52,699 nucleotides of DNA from Nemertoderma westbladi (Eukaryota; Xenacoelomorpha; Nemertodermatida; Nemertodermatidae): contig JAUCBJ010006843.1 of the NCBI GenBank assembly GCA_032718475.1, positions 1-52,699 of the forward strand, in the 5' to 3' direction. The notes under the pieces were generated by a model that made no database searches, was not told where the DNA came from, and worked only from the letters and a program-made list of their open reading frames with translations. Below, piece by piece: positions 43,301 through 52,699 of this stretch (the first letter of the stretch is position 1; every line of letters starts with the position of its first letter). Position numbers and translations under genes: made by a program.

Positions 43301-43497
43301 ATGTACGTTTTGTTGGCTGCGAGGAGGGGCGGCCCGCTCTGTCCCGAACGTTCCTCGCGAGTCGTCGCGGGAATAACGCTCACCTCCGCCCCGGTGTCGA
43401 CCAAGAAGCGTTGCCCGGAAACGCGGTCCCAGGCAAACAGCAGCAGGTCGGTGTGGCCGGCCGTTGCAGCTGCTACAAACGGCCGGCCGGGGCGTTT
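40351..43497 (-). CDS. Gypsy pol: protease, RT, RNase H, integrase
   Basis: An intact frame that is open from further upstream; the pol part begins near 43497, where the gag frame ends. Domains in order: protease [31 protein letters not shown] and [11 protein letters not shown] with the catalytic Asp pair; RNase [15 protein letters not shown] and [11 protein letters not shown]; integrase zinc motif [14 protein letters not shown]...CVPC; D,D,E core [18 protein letters not shown] and [10 protein letters not shown]. It ends with a Pro-rich tail. The -1-type junction with gag suggests programmed frameshifting as in many Gypsy elements. Confidence 0.93.
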   Translation of the reverse strand, partial: KRPGRPFVAAATAGHTDLLLFAWDRVSGQRFLVDTGAEVSVIPATTREERSGQSGPPLLAANKTYIRTYGDRSVKLDFHSRRFQWKFIAADVAQPLLGADFLRANNMLVDLRGRRLVDAETLTSIPCGQTTGHAPHLGSVTASDDEFARLLAEFPDITIPRFSDPTAKHGVEHYIPTEGPPVYSRARRLPPDKLEIARDEFRKMEEMGIIRRSNSPWASPLHMAPKPSGGWRPCGDYRRLNDATTPDRYPIPHIQDFSSRLAGAKVFSKIDLVRGYHQIPVTEADIAKTAVITPFGLFEFLRMPFGLKNAAQAFQRLMDTVCQGLDFLFVYLDDVLVASRSPKEHRDHLRQLFTRLQEHGLVINLAKCEFGRSTIDFLGHRISAHGAVPLPDKVAAIREFTQPTTVKGLQEFVGMVNFYHRFVPAAAAILRPLYAALAGKPKSLDWTPDMAAAFRNAKEALANATMLAHPNANAPTALTVDASGTAVGAVLEQLVGDSWRPLAFFSRQLRPPEVKYSAFDRELLALYLAVRHFRYYLEGRVFTAYTDHKPLTFAFAKISDPWSNRQQRHIAYISEFTTAIKHVAGKDNCVADALSRTTVSAVRTLLPGLDYTAMAAAQLADPELPTYRSAVSGLQLEDVPLAPANATLLCDVSLGRPRPVVPVAWRRRVFDALHGLSHPGARTTKKLVADRFVWHGLRKEVGEWAKTCVPCQSSKVQRHVRAPLGTFANPHRRFDHIHVDLVGPLPPSRGFTHLLTMVDRFTRWPEAVPLTETSTESCARALISNWISRFGVPADLSSDRGSQFTSQLWSAVNQLLGTQLHRTTAYHPQANGLVERFHRHLKSALRASLTGPDWVDELPWVLLGIRTAPKDDLGTSSAELVYGAPLTVPGEFLPPATGAQHSPSTILPQLRDTVGRFAPVPTSRHGLTPSSVPPDLHDATYVFVRRDAHRTPFERPYEGPYKVLTPGPKTFKIEMGGRTETISVDRLKPAHLDFAEPVVLGQPRRRGRPPNAPPVPPTPPVLTQRPPTPAQPPVQTRSGRTVRPPEYL

Positions 43498-44182
43498 CCC
43501 TGGTAACTGCAGGGCGGGCGGCACTTCCTGGCTGTGGGGCCGAACGTCTGGTGGTAATAGCACCAGTCCGGGTTCGAGTTCGGGGCCCGCGGGGCGGGAG
43601 TCGACGCCGACGAGGAGTTCTTGCCGGTTCGCTGCGGCGGGACCGGCGTCGGTTTCTGACGGCGTGGGCCGCGAGTGAGGTCTGCCGGGAGGCCTCCCAC
43701 AGCGCGTCGGCCCGGTCCGCAACCCTGTCGAGGTCGCGGAAGTCCTCCTCCGCGAGTTGGAGGCGGATTGCGGCGGGCATCTGCCGGAGGAAGGCCTCCT
43801 CGAAGAGGAGTCCCGCGTTGTCGTCGCCGAGGAGCGCCTGCATTTCTCCGAGGAGTTGCGAGGGGCGCCGGTCACCGAGGCCGTTGAGGTCGAGGTCCCA
43901 GAGTCGGGCTGCGCGCTCGCGTCGGGAGAGCCCGAAGGCTTTGAGAAGTTGGCCCTTGAGTTTGAGGTACTTCTCAGTAGCGGGAGGGTTCCGGATGAGT
44001 TTTAGGAGGCGAGCGGCTGTCTCCTGGTCGAGGGCCCCCACCACGTAATAATATTTTGTAGTGTCCTCGGTGATGCTACGAATGTGGAACTGCGCCTCCG
44101 CCTGGGCGAACCACACCTCGGGTTGGGTGGTCCAGAACGGAGGCAGTTTGATAGAAACGGCGTTGGCGGTCGCTTCGGCCAT
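43473..44182 (-). CDS. Gypsy gag
   Basis: Starts at ATG 44182. Residues 1-170 are a capsid domain: [20 protein letters not shown], then [12 protein letters not shown] and [10 protein letters not shown]-type helices (here [10 protein letters not shown]). The C-terminal part is Pro/Arg-rich with a degenerate knuckle, [14 protein letters not shown], ending at 43473. The capsid part and the knuckle part are in different frames, with a change between about 43640 and 43700. That is probably a small indel in this copy. Confidence 0.8.
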
Positions 44183-44276
44183 TGTCGTCAACACAGTTTC
44201 GGTGGCAGTTCCAGTTTGCTTGCAGGATCGTCAATCGTGTCTGCGTGTTGCGAGTCGCGGTCTCAAGAGTTCGTCC

Positions 44277-44294
44277 TGAGACGCTGGGTCACCA
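44277..44294 (-). other. Primer-binding site
   Basis: One base inside the 5' LTR (minus orientation) is TGGTGACCCAGCG, which starts with TGG as a tRNA-primed site should. Confidence 0.7.
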
Positions 44295-44295
44295 T

Positions 44296-44494
44296 TGTGG
44301 GGATGGCGTAGCCACGAAATAAAAACGTATGAAAAACTCGGATTCAAGTTCGAGCGATCGCTGATGGCATACTGCAGTCCTGTTGTACCATTATGTAGGT
44401 GGGCCTAGGCTAAAATCTCTAGGGTTGCTAGGTAACCGTAATAACAAAGTTTCGGGACTGTATATTACATGTGTTATGTATGCGGGTTGCCACA
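44296..44494 (-). repeat. Gypsy 5' LTR
   Basis: 199 bp, upstream LTR of the minus-strand element. X-box-like GTTGCTAGGTAAC at 44424-44436. Confidence 0.95.
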
Positions 44495-45985
44495 TACTCT
44501 TATTTTATTCATTTATGAATTACAATTAATTAGACAGTTAGAGTGAGTATAGAGCAGTTAGCAGTCAGAGCGTAAGGCCTACCCTACATGCTGGAATGCA
44601 ATAAACTACTAGTCGGATTGGATCCGAACCAACAACTAAATTTGGTAGGCTAATTCTACGGCTACACATATCACACACAAGTACAAACTATTCGTAAAGT
44701 AAAAACTGTCCGTATCATAAAGTACAAATTGTCCATGGTGTATACTACAAGTTATCTTTAGCATAAAGTACGCACTGTCCTTGATGCAAAGCGCTCTTTC
44801 ATAACCAAATTTTCTGTTTATAAAGTTAGACCAAAATATTTCACATCATTTTATTATTATAGAAATTCAATGTTGTTTTTAAAATTTGTTGTCAGTTGTG
44901 AAACTTTGTATTCTTGTATAATAAATAACCCTAAAAGTAACACTAAATACCAGACCCAAAACCTGGTAAAAAAATATTGAAGATTACCAACTACTGTATG
45001 TACAGTAATGGTGCTAGCAATTAAATTATGTTCAGCTACTATTTAGATCAACTACTGTAATATTCAGTTGAGATACTATTTCAGTGGGGCTGCTTTTCAG
45101 TTCAGCTACAATCTCAGTTCACATACTACAGTATTTATATATTTCAATGCTTCTGCTATTTCAATTCAGTTACAGATATGTATTGCTACAAACTTTCGTA
45201 GTATCAGCGTTCTAATCCCGGTCTTTAAAGTTTATGATACAATTCTAAACGGCTCTGATCTTGGCCTTAGCCTCAATGCGAACAAGCCTGTGTGCACGGC
45301 TATGTGTGAACTGAAATTGTAACTACTGTAGTTTTACAATTCTGTGCATTCGCGTTCACATGCAAAATAAAAAGAGAAACATTAGATATAAATTACAAAT
45401 TTAGCTCGGGGGGGGGGGGGGGTGGGTGGGTGGGGTGCTCTTAATTGTTAAAAAAAGTTGTAGCAATTGTGATATTGGATGTTGTAAAACTGTGTTCCTA
45501 TAAGGTGAATGACACCTTAAAATCGCTTTAAAAATTGCAGCGGCATTCCTCAACTTGCCGCACAATCCGGACCTATATAGCCCTATACTATACAACCCCA
45601 GTACCGGGTGTAAACTGAAGTCACCGTATTACCTCGTTGACATTGCTACTAGTAGGTTCTAGGCGTCTCCCTGTGGTAATTGCAATTGAACCTTGTAGAA
45701 ATATCCCATAAGAAGCCGCCAATGTAAATGTGTCTCTCTCTCTCTTGGGAATTCAACGGCCTGTACCAATTTCCGCTTGTTGAACCGCTTACACTTCCCT
45801 AGTATCAACCCTTGGTTTAAGTGAACGGCTGAACGTTGCGTCAATGAAGTATGTTTTTGTAATTCCAGAAGCATTAGCAACGTAATTAGGGTTTTCATAG
45901 TCTCTCCCCAGTTGACGCCTCTTGATGCTTTGCCAGCTTAACAAAAACATTTTGTCACCACCATTCAATCCACAATTGGCAAGCC
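44495..45985. other. Non-coding region right of the Gypsy element
   Basis: No recognisable gene. Short repeats of CAGTT(C/G)A-type sequence lie around 45020-45180. A 15-base G run is at 45408-45422, followed by GGGT repeats. If the Polinton-like element continues beyond the Gypsy insertion, its right end should be here, but I found no capsid-like ORF. Confidence 0.5.
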
Positions 45986-45989
45986 CAAT

Positions 45990-46818
45990 GCAGCGTGCAT
46001 TAATAATGCTATACCGGCATATCGACAAAGTTGCGCCACCACAACTCCCTATCCCCCATTACTTTCACGAGATTATCCGCATCTTCAAGGCCAAGGTCCT
46101 TTAGAAGGACTCTCACGAAAGTCATGGGATGTCCACCATGCTTATTTTATCCATGTGGCTGCCAAAGCACAAGATTATGCACTGGCTGGTCCTCACGGCG
46201 AAAGCAATGTCCTGCAAAGCGGAGGCGATTTTCTTCTAGTATCAAGCTTGGGAGAACCAATGAGACACCTCCAATGTTATATAGTGTCTGGTTGGAGATG
46301 TGTGCATTGTACTTGACACAATGAACCCGGCGTAGCATTTTTGTGAATGTGCTATCCAGAAATTTGGTGTCCTCAGCAGTTAGAGCCCAGCATGGACTCC
46401 AATAGAGGAGTACTGGAACTACTGCTGCTCTAAATAATCGAACCTTAAATTTCCGATTAATTCTATGTGACTTCCAAATCCTGGAAATCCTATTCAAGGC
46501 TACCCATGCCTTTTCCTTACGTATTCGAAGGTCCTGACTTCCCGATCCATGATCCCAGGTAACAGAAGTCGTCCACATGCTCAAGCATACCATCATTTGA
46601 GCTTATGCTCATCCAGTCAGAGACTTGCTGAGGACTTTCAAAGTTAACTGTCAACATTTTGGTCTTTTTGGAGTTAATAAAAACACCAACACTAGAAGCA
46701 GCCTGTTCTAATGAGCTGAGGAGCCGTTGGGCTCCCTCTAGTGATTCTGAGAGTACTCCTAAGTCATCAGCAAAGTCTAGATCAGTTAGGTACTTGGCTG
46801 GATTTCCTCGACTTCTAT
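45990..46818 (-). pseudogene. RTE-like LINE fragment
   Basis: Minus-strand copy of the 3' part of the 12.7-16.4 kb LINE, from near the end of the ORF (46.0 kb) up to the FADD region (46.8 kb). Indels break the frame at about 46.1 and 46.55 kb. It lacks the (TAG)n tail and is more diverged than the other copies, so it is older. Its 5' side stops abruptly at 46818. Confidence 0.85.
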
Positions 46819-46945
46819 TCAGTAAGTAGTATTTTTTTAGTTAATTTAGTGTAGATCTATAATGATTTATTGTGCTATCTATATCTGTGTACATTATCAT
46901 GTACATTATCTGTACATTATATGTACAAATATAATATAATATATA

Positions 46946-48219
46946 CTAGAAAAGCATTTCCTAAAGGAAATGCAACCACGAAGCTAAGGAAAATTAAACA
47001 AACGGCCACACTTTGGTTTGTTGCTTAGCCTAGTTTAGTAGCATTTGCCAATAATTAACTTATATTCCCATGGAAACTAGAGTTCTCTGGAAATGTTGGT
47101 TTAACCTTTGATAAAATATTTAGTCCAGATTGTGGTTCAGATAACACATACCAAGTTTCAGAAAATATTGTAGTTTATGTCCAAATTACCGATTTTCTAT
47201 CAAAATGCATCTGTTTGCCGTGGTTGTCATGGAAACTGAAAAATATAACAATGTAATTCGGATGCAGTGATGCAGAATAAGTCATATAGTGGGGAGAGGT
47301 GTTGGTCCCAAGTCATAATACTATTAACTTGTGCTTCAAATTATCATTTTATAAATTTTAACATCTGTTTAGACTTGTTGCTATGGTAACTATATTTTCT
47401 AATTAACCTCAAACGGCTTGGATATGGATCTTATAGATGAGTTGCAAAACCCCCAGTTTATATATATTACAGTTTTTCTACAAATAGAGTTATCAATAAG
47501 ACTTGAATGATATAGACTTTAATAAACTACAGTTACCATGGTAACTAGATATTTCTGGAATGTTTTGAGTTTCACTAAAAGTTCCAACTAGTGGTCCAGA
47601 TAACACATACCCAGTTTCGTAAAATTTTATCGTGAAGTCTATGTCCAAATGAATAATTTTTGTATAAAAACATCTGTTTTCAGCGGTTGTCATGGTAACT
47701 GCAAAATAGAACAAACAAATTCGGATGCAGAATAAGTTATATAGTGGGGGTAGGGGTTGGTCCCAAGTCATAACACCTTAACCTTAGGCTTCAAATTAGC
47801 ATTTTATAAATTTCAACATCTGTTTAGCCCTGTTGCCAAGGTAACTGGATTTTCTATTTAACCTCAATCGGCTCTGCTATGGACCTTATAGTTGTGTTGA
47901 GAAACCCCAAGTTTATATCTATTATAGTTTTCCTACAAATAGAGTTTTAAATATTGACTTGAAATACATAGACTTTTTTCTAAGTCCGTTGCCATGGAAA
48001 CCAGATTTTTCCTGGATATGAGACCCAGCCCAAAAGATGCGCCTCGACGAGTAGTATATACATGCAAAATTTCAGGGTACTTTTAAAGGCTAGTTTTTTC
48101 ACCGGTCAAAAAAAACCAAATCTGCTCCATACAAGTAAAATAGCCCACTATGAATAGACCATCTCAGCTAAGGAAAATCTTTCTTAGCGAAAGTAGTTGA
48201 TTTTCCTTAGCTTCGTGGA
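46946..48219 (-). mobile_element. Helitron-like non-autonomous element, copy 1
   Basis: On the minus strand it begins TCCACGAAGCTAAGG and ends with the hairpin GCATTTCC-TTTA-GGAAATGC, then TTTT and CTAG. The host base before it is A and after it T (46945 and 48220 on the plus strand), with no target duplication. TC start, 3' hairpin, CTRR end and A|T target are Helitron hallmarks. The 5' end also pairs with an inner copy (CTAAGGAAAAT). Length is 1274 bp. No credible coding region. It holds seven X-box-like 14-mers. Confidence 0.75.
47064..48001. promoter_or_regulatory. Seven X-box-like 14-mers at about 154-bp spacing
   Basis: Motif starts in copy 1: 47064 (ATTCCCATGGAAAC), 47223 (GTTGTCATGGAAAC), 47377 (GTTGCTATGGTAAC), 47532 (GTTACCATGGTAAC, a perfect palindrome), 47686 (GTTGTCATGGTAAC), 47832 (GTTGCCAAGGTAAC), 47988 (GTTGCCATGGAAAC). 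Steps are 159, 154, 155, 154, 146 and 156. The consensus equals the X-box bound by RFX transcription factors. Binding itself is inference. Confidence 0.7.
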
Positions 48220-48232
48220 TATAAATATAATA

Positions 48233-48349
48233 CGAGAAAGGCATTTCCTAAAGGAAATGCAACCACGAAGCTAAGGAAAATTAAACAAACGGCCACAATT
48301 TGGTTCGTTGCTTAGCCTCGTTTAGTAGCATTTGCCAATAATTAACTTA
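48233..48349 (-). mobile_element. Helitron-like element, copy 2, 3' part (interrupted)
   Basis: Ends in CTCG instead of CTAG but has the same hairpin. It is interrupted after AACTTA, where the next copy enters. It resumes at 50476 with TATTCCC, exactly the sequence that follows AACTTA in copy 1. Confidence 0.75.
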
Positions 48350-49618
48350 CTAGAAAGGCATTTCCTAAAGGAAATGCAACCACGAAGCTAAGGAAAATTA
48401 AACAAAGGGCCACAATTTGGTTTGTTGCTTAGCCTAGTTTAGAAGCCTTTGCCAATAAATAACTTCTATTCCCATGGAAACTAGAATTCTCTGGAACTAT
48501 TGGTTTTACCTTAGAAAAAAGATTCAGTCCAGATTGTGGTTCAGATAACACATACCCAGTTTCCGAAAATATTGTAGTTTATGTCCAAATTACCGATTTT
48601 CTATCAAAATGCATCTGTTTGCAGTGGTTGTCATGGAAACTGAAAAATAGAACAATGTAATTCGGATGCAGAATAAGTCATATAAGGGGGGTAGGTCTTG
48701 GTCCCAAGTGTTAATACTATTAACTTGTGTTTCAAATTATCATTTTAGAAATTTTAACATCTGTTTAGTCTTGTTGCTATGGTAATTGGATTGTGTAATT
48801 AACCTCGAATGGATTGTATATGGACCTTACAGATGATTTGCAAAACCCCAAATTTATATTTATTACATTATTTTGCTACAAATAGAGTATTGAATTTAGA
48901 CTTGAATGATATAGACTTTAATAAACTCCAGTAACCATGGTAACAAGATATTTCTGGAATGTTTTCAGTTTCACTAAAAGTTCCAACTAGTGGTCCAGAT
49001 AACACATACCCAGTTTTGTAAAATTTTATCGTGAAATCTATGTCCAAATGAATAAGTTTTGAATAAAAACATCTGTTTTCAGCGGTTGTCATGGTAACTG
49101 AAAAATAGAACAATGTAATTCGGATGCAGAATAAGTTATATAGTGGGGGTAGGGGTTGGTCCCAAGTCATAACACCTTGCCCTTAGGCCTCAAATTAACA
49201 TTTTATAAATTTTAACATCTGTTTATCCCGGTTGCCAAGGTAACTGGATTTTCTATTTAGCCTCAATCGGATCTGCTATGGACCTTATAGTTGTGTTGCG
49301 AAACCCCAAGTTTATATCTATTATAGTTTTCTTACAAATATAGTTATAAATATTGACTTGAAATACATAGACTTTTTTCTAAGTCCGTTGCCATGGAAAC
49401 CAGATTTTTCCTGGATACGAGACCCGGCCCAAAAGATGCGCCTCGTCGAGTAGTATATACATGCAAAATTTCAGGGTACTTTTAAAGGCTAGTTTTTTCA
49501 CCGGTCAAAAAAAACCAAATCTGCCTCACACAAGTAAAATAGCCCACTATGAATAGACCATCTCAGCTAAGGAAAATCTTTCTTAGCGAAAGTAGTTGAT
49601 TTTCCTTAGCTTCGTGGA
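48350..49618 (-). mobile_element. Helitron-like element, copy 3
   Basis: Full length, 1269 bp, with TC start and hairpin plus CTAG end. It is inserted in copy 2 between A and T. Seven X-box-like motifs at the same spacing as in copy 1. Confidence 0.75.
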
Positions 49619-50475
49619 CTCTTGTTGCTATGGTAAATAGATTTTCTAATTAACTTCGAACGGCTTGTATATGGATATGGACCTTATAGATGAGTTGCAA
49701 AACCCCAAGTTTATATATATTACAGTTTTTCTCCAAATAGAGTTATGATTATAGACTTGAATGATATATAACTTTAAAAAAACTACAGTTACCATGGTAA
49801 CTAGATATTTCTGGAATGTTTTGAGTTTCACTAAAAGTTCCAACTAGTGGTCCAGATAACACATACCTAGTTTCGTAAAATTTTATCGTGAAGTCTATGT
49901 ACAAATGAATAATTTTCGTATAAAAACATCTGTTTTCAGCGGTTGTCAAGGTAACTGCAAAATAGAACAATCAAATTCGGACGCAGAATAAGTTATATAG
50001 TGGGGGTAGGGATTGGTCCCAAGTCATCAAACCTTAACCTTAGGCTTCAAATTAACATTTTAAAAATTTTAACATCTGTTTAGCCCGGTTGCCAAGGTAA
50101 CTGGATTTTCTATTTAACCTCAATCGGCTCTGCTATGGACCTTATAGTTGTGTTGAGAAACCCCTAGTTTATATGTATTATAGTTTTCCTACAAATAGAG
50201 TTACAAATATTGACTTGAAATACATAGACTTTTTTCTAAGTCCGTTGCCATGGAAACCAGATTTTTCCTGGAGATGAGACCCATCCCACACGACGCGCCT
50301 TGATGAGTTGTATATACATGCAAAATTTCAGGGTACTTTTAAAGGCTAGTTTTTTCCCCGACCAAAAAACCCCAAATCTGCCCCATACAAGTAAAATAGC
50401 CCACTATGAATACACCATCTCAGCTAAGGAAAATCTTTCTTAGCGAAAGTAGTTGATTTTCCTTAGCTTCGTGGA
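49619..50475 (-). mobile_element. Helitron-like element, 5' part in tandem with copy 3
   Basis: On the minus strand this starts TCCACGAAGC at 50475 and runs about 857 bp. It then passes directly into a new TCCACGAAGC start (copy 3) without reaching its own 3' end. The pair 48350-50475 behaves as one insertion in copy 2. Confidence 0.7.
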
Positions 50476-50671
50476 TATTCCCATGGAAACTAGAGTTCTC
50501 TGGAACTGTTGGTTTTACCTTTGAAAAAAAATTCAGTACAGATTGTGGTTCAGATAATACATATACTGAGTTTCAGAAAATATTGTAGTTTATGTCCAAA
50601 TTACCGATTTTCTATCAAAATGCATCTGTTTGCAGTGGTTGTCATGGAAACTGAAAAATAGAACAATGTAA
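50476..50671 (-). mobile_element. Helitron-like element, copy 2 resumed
   Basis: Continues copy 2 from TATTCCCATGG to AATGTAA, where it is interrupted again by copy 4 at an A|T site (the next expected base in intact copies is T). Confidence 0.7.
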
Positions 50672-51470
50672 CGAGAAAAGCATTTCCTAAAGGAAATGCA
50701 ACCACGAAGCTAAGGAAAATTAAACAAAGGGCCACAATTTGGTTTGTTGCTTAGCCTAGTTTAGTAGCATTTGCTAATAAATAACTTATATTCCCATGGA
50801 AACTAGAATTCTCTGGAACTGTTGGTTTTACCTTTGAAAAAAGATTCAGTCCAGATTGTGGTTCAACACATACCAAGTTTTGAAAATATTGAGTTTATGT
50901 CCAAATTACCGATTTTCTATCAAAATGCATCTGTTTGCAGTGGTTGTCATGGAAACTGAAAAATAGAACAATGTAATTCGGATGCAGAATAAGTCATATT
51001 GTGGGGGTAGGTCTTGGTCCCAAGTCATAATACTATTAACTTGTGTTTCAAATTATCATTTTAGAAATTTTAACATCTGTTTAGTCTTGTTGCTATGGTA
51101 ATTGGATTGTGTAATTAACCTCGAATGGATTGTATATGGACCTTACAGATGAGTTGCAAAACCTCAAATTTATATTTATTACATTATTTTGCTACAAATA
51201 GAGTTTTTATTGAATTTAGACTTGAATGATATAGACTTTAATAAACTCCAGTTACCATGGTAACAAGATATTTCTGGAATGTTTTAGTTTCACTAAAAGT
51301 TCCAACTAATGGTCCAGATAACACATTCCCAGTTTCGTAAAATTTTATCGCGAAGTCTATGTCCAAATGAATTATTTTAGTATAAAAACATCTGTTTTCA
51401 GCGGTTGTCATGGTAACTGCAAAATTAAACAATGAAATTCGGACGCAGAATAAGTCATATAGTGGGGGTA
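50672..51470 (-). mobile_element. Helitron-like element, copy 4, 5'-truncated
   Basis: 3' hairpin and CTCG end at 50672. Matches copy 1 to about 51470, then stops abruptly at AGTGGGGGTA. The remainder of copy 2 expected beyond it is absent. Confidence 0.7.
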
Positions 51471-51859
51471 CCCTGTTGAAAATTCATAGTACATTTCCTA
51501 AGATTTGCAAGTTCCTTGCTATCAGTTTATTACACTTGTCAAAATATGTTTAGTAACAAAAATTTGGTAAACTTAATAGAGCATGTAAGTTATTTATTTA
51601 GTTTTAATAAACATTGCAAGTGTTACTTTGCTCACTTATATTTTGCAGGTACTTGCCATGTTCCTGCAAAGTATATATTGCATATATGCATATATAGGCT
51701 TACTGCAGTACTGTTAGTTGTTGGGCGAGCTTTTACTTGCCTGAGTCTAGGCATAACAATGTCACTGTATTACATACAACAGTTCAGTAGTTTCAGTGTG
51801 GCCTGCCAGTTGTCAGGTCTGAATGCAGCTATCCCAGGTAGCACATGTGTACGCGCTTT
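51471..51859. other. Non-coding region
   Basis: No credible gene. The one open frame (51516-51908) runs into the family A repeat and shows no recognisable domain. Confidence 0.45.
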
Positions 51860-52699
51860 TATAGACCTTCAGCAGTTTAACCTGCCGAAATTTATATGTC
51901 TTTATTGATAATCTGCCTTTTTTAAGATAATAAGATTTAATACAAAACAAACCAAAACATTAGCCGAAGCCAGTCCATGCGCGTCCAAATGACCCGTTTA
52001 TAACACCGGGAGACTGGATTCGTGGGCTTAAATTTATTTGCGGTCAAGCCTACTGTATTATTCGATTGATTACTAATATATAATCTCTGACAAATATTAT
52101 TCACTTTCGGGAAATATTAGCAGTTCCTTTTAGGACGTGGCGCTCTACCTATGTAAACAGAGTTATGACTGATACTACACACAACGATATGGCTTAAATT
52201 TCAAGCATAGGGCGCATTCTTTAGGAATGCTTTATTATCAGATCCAAATCACTTTACAATCACGCACGCTACCGGTAACGCACAACACTGCTCACTGATA
52301 TGCCGACAGTTACTGACTTTGATCAGGTATAAAGAGATATGCACTGGACTCAGGTAGTGTCTGTCAAACAACATTAGATTCACTACAAACACAATAATAA
52401 AGTCGCAATTGTTGTACATAACCCTTCTCTCTAACCTGTAGTGTATCAAGGATATTGGGAAAACGTGGGTTGATTATTGATATTCTTCAACTAATAACAT
52501 CCAATTATACTGATACAAAATTACAAACAGTAAAAGCAGTATGACGGTAGGTTAAGATATAATTAGATTGCATTGAATTAAGATCGATATAAATCGAGTT
52601 GATTTGGAATTGGTAAGTTTGTTTGATAATAGCTATGCTTTCTATAATTTAGCCTACTAATGTTCTTATAAAAAGGCAGAAAACATTTCGCTATTTCAA
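51860..52699 (-). repeat. Family A repeat, diverged inverted copy, cut by window end
   Basis: The reverse complement follows the family A copy at 28.2-29.1 kb from AACATTAGTAGGCT through GGCAGGTTAAACTGCT to AAAAGCG and TACA, with roughly one change in five bases. It too lacks the family B insertion, which confirms the uninterrupted form as ancestral. Confidence 0.8.

Larger units (their letters stand above)
40126..44494 (-). mobile_element. Ty3/Gypsy LTR retrotransposon, full length and young
   Basis: A complete element of about 4.37 kb with 199-bp LTRs (40126-40324 and 44296-44494), TGTGG...CCACA ends, primer-binding site, polypurine tract, gag and an intact pol. The LTRs differ at one position that I can see. 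It is strikingly GC-rich inside an AT-rich neighbourhood. The bases outside the two LTRs (TCTAT and TACTC) do not match, so no target duplication is evident. It lies directly upstream of the acidic protein gene of the Polinton-like locus. Confidence 0.93.

Noticed and set aside
40583-44048. Many long ORFs opposite or out of frame with Gypsy gag-pol, some over 400 codons
   Set aside because: High GC leaves few stops; the in-frame gag and pol explain the region.
46976-48218. TIR DNA transposon (MITE) reading of the 1.27-kb repeats
   Set aside because: The 20-bp inverted ends lie inside the true boundaries on one side, no target duplication exists, and the empty site fits Helitron insertion.
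47493-51432. Recurrent 64-100 residue ORFs beginning MTWDQPLPP or similar
   Set aside because: They lie in the Helitron-like repeats, change length through indels in each copy, and have no recognisable domain.

Overview
The window looks like a gene-poor, repeat-packed stretch of an animal nuclear genome, most likely a (marine) invertebrate. I see no host protein-coding gene. Everything recognisable is mobile DNA: RTE-like and L2/CR1-like LINEs, a BEL/Pao LTR retrotransposon, a GC-rich Ty3/Gypsy element, a decayed Polinton/adintovirus-like DNA element, non-autonomous Helitron-like repeats and several satellites. This mix is metazoan, but the species cannot be fixed from it.

Layout. 1-2.67 kb: 3' ends of two LINEs of the same broad type, both ending in (TAG)n. 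3.2-4.4 kb: 3' part of a minus-strand LINE with a (TTGAA)n tail. 4.55-29.1 kb: a large block flanked by two nearly identical direct repeats (family A). I read these as the LTRs of one BEL/Pao element. Its left LTR is split by a 2.27-kb TG...CA solo LTR (family B) with a 5-bp target duplication. The right LTR shows the empty site. Inside are a 38-bp minisatellite, a roughly 462-bp GATC-rich tandem repeat, a 3.8-kb RTE-like LINE inserted backwards, a long gag, an in-frame TGA, pol (protease, RT, RNase H, integrase), a 286-bp LINE insertion cutting pol near its end, an unrecognised third ORF of 559 codons, and a near-perfect 153-bp hairpin just before the right repeat.

29.1-45 kb: a piece of LINE reverse transcriptase, then a decayed Polinton/adintovirus-like locus. 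It carries protein-primed DNA polymerase B (several frameshifts and a stop), a retrovirus-type integrase, two small virion-type basic or hydrophobic proteins, a packaging-type ATPase, a RING-finger protein and an acidic protein. No capsid gene is visible. The polymerase end runs into a (GGCT)71 microsatellite and a 299-bp tandem duplication. A young Gypsy element (199-bp LTRs with one visible difference) sits just beyond the acidic protein gene.

46-52.7 kb: another RTE-like fragment, then nested copies of a roughly 1.27-kb repeat. On the minus strand these start TC, end in a hairpin plus CTAG, and insert between A and T, as Helitrons do. Each full copy carries seven X-box-like 14-mers (GTTRCCATGGYAAC type) spaced about 154 bp apart. 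The window ends in an inverted, diverged copy of family A.
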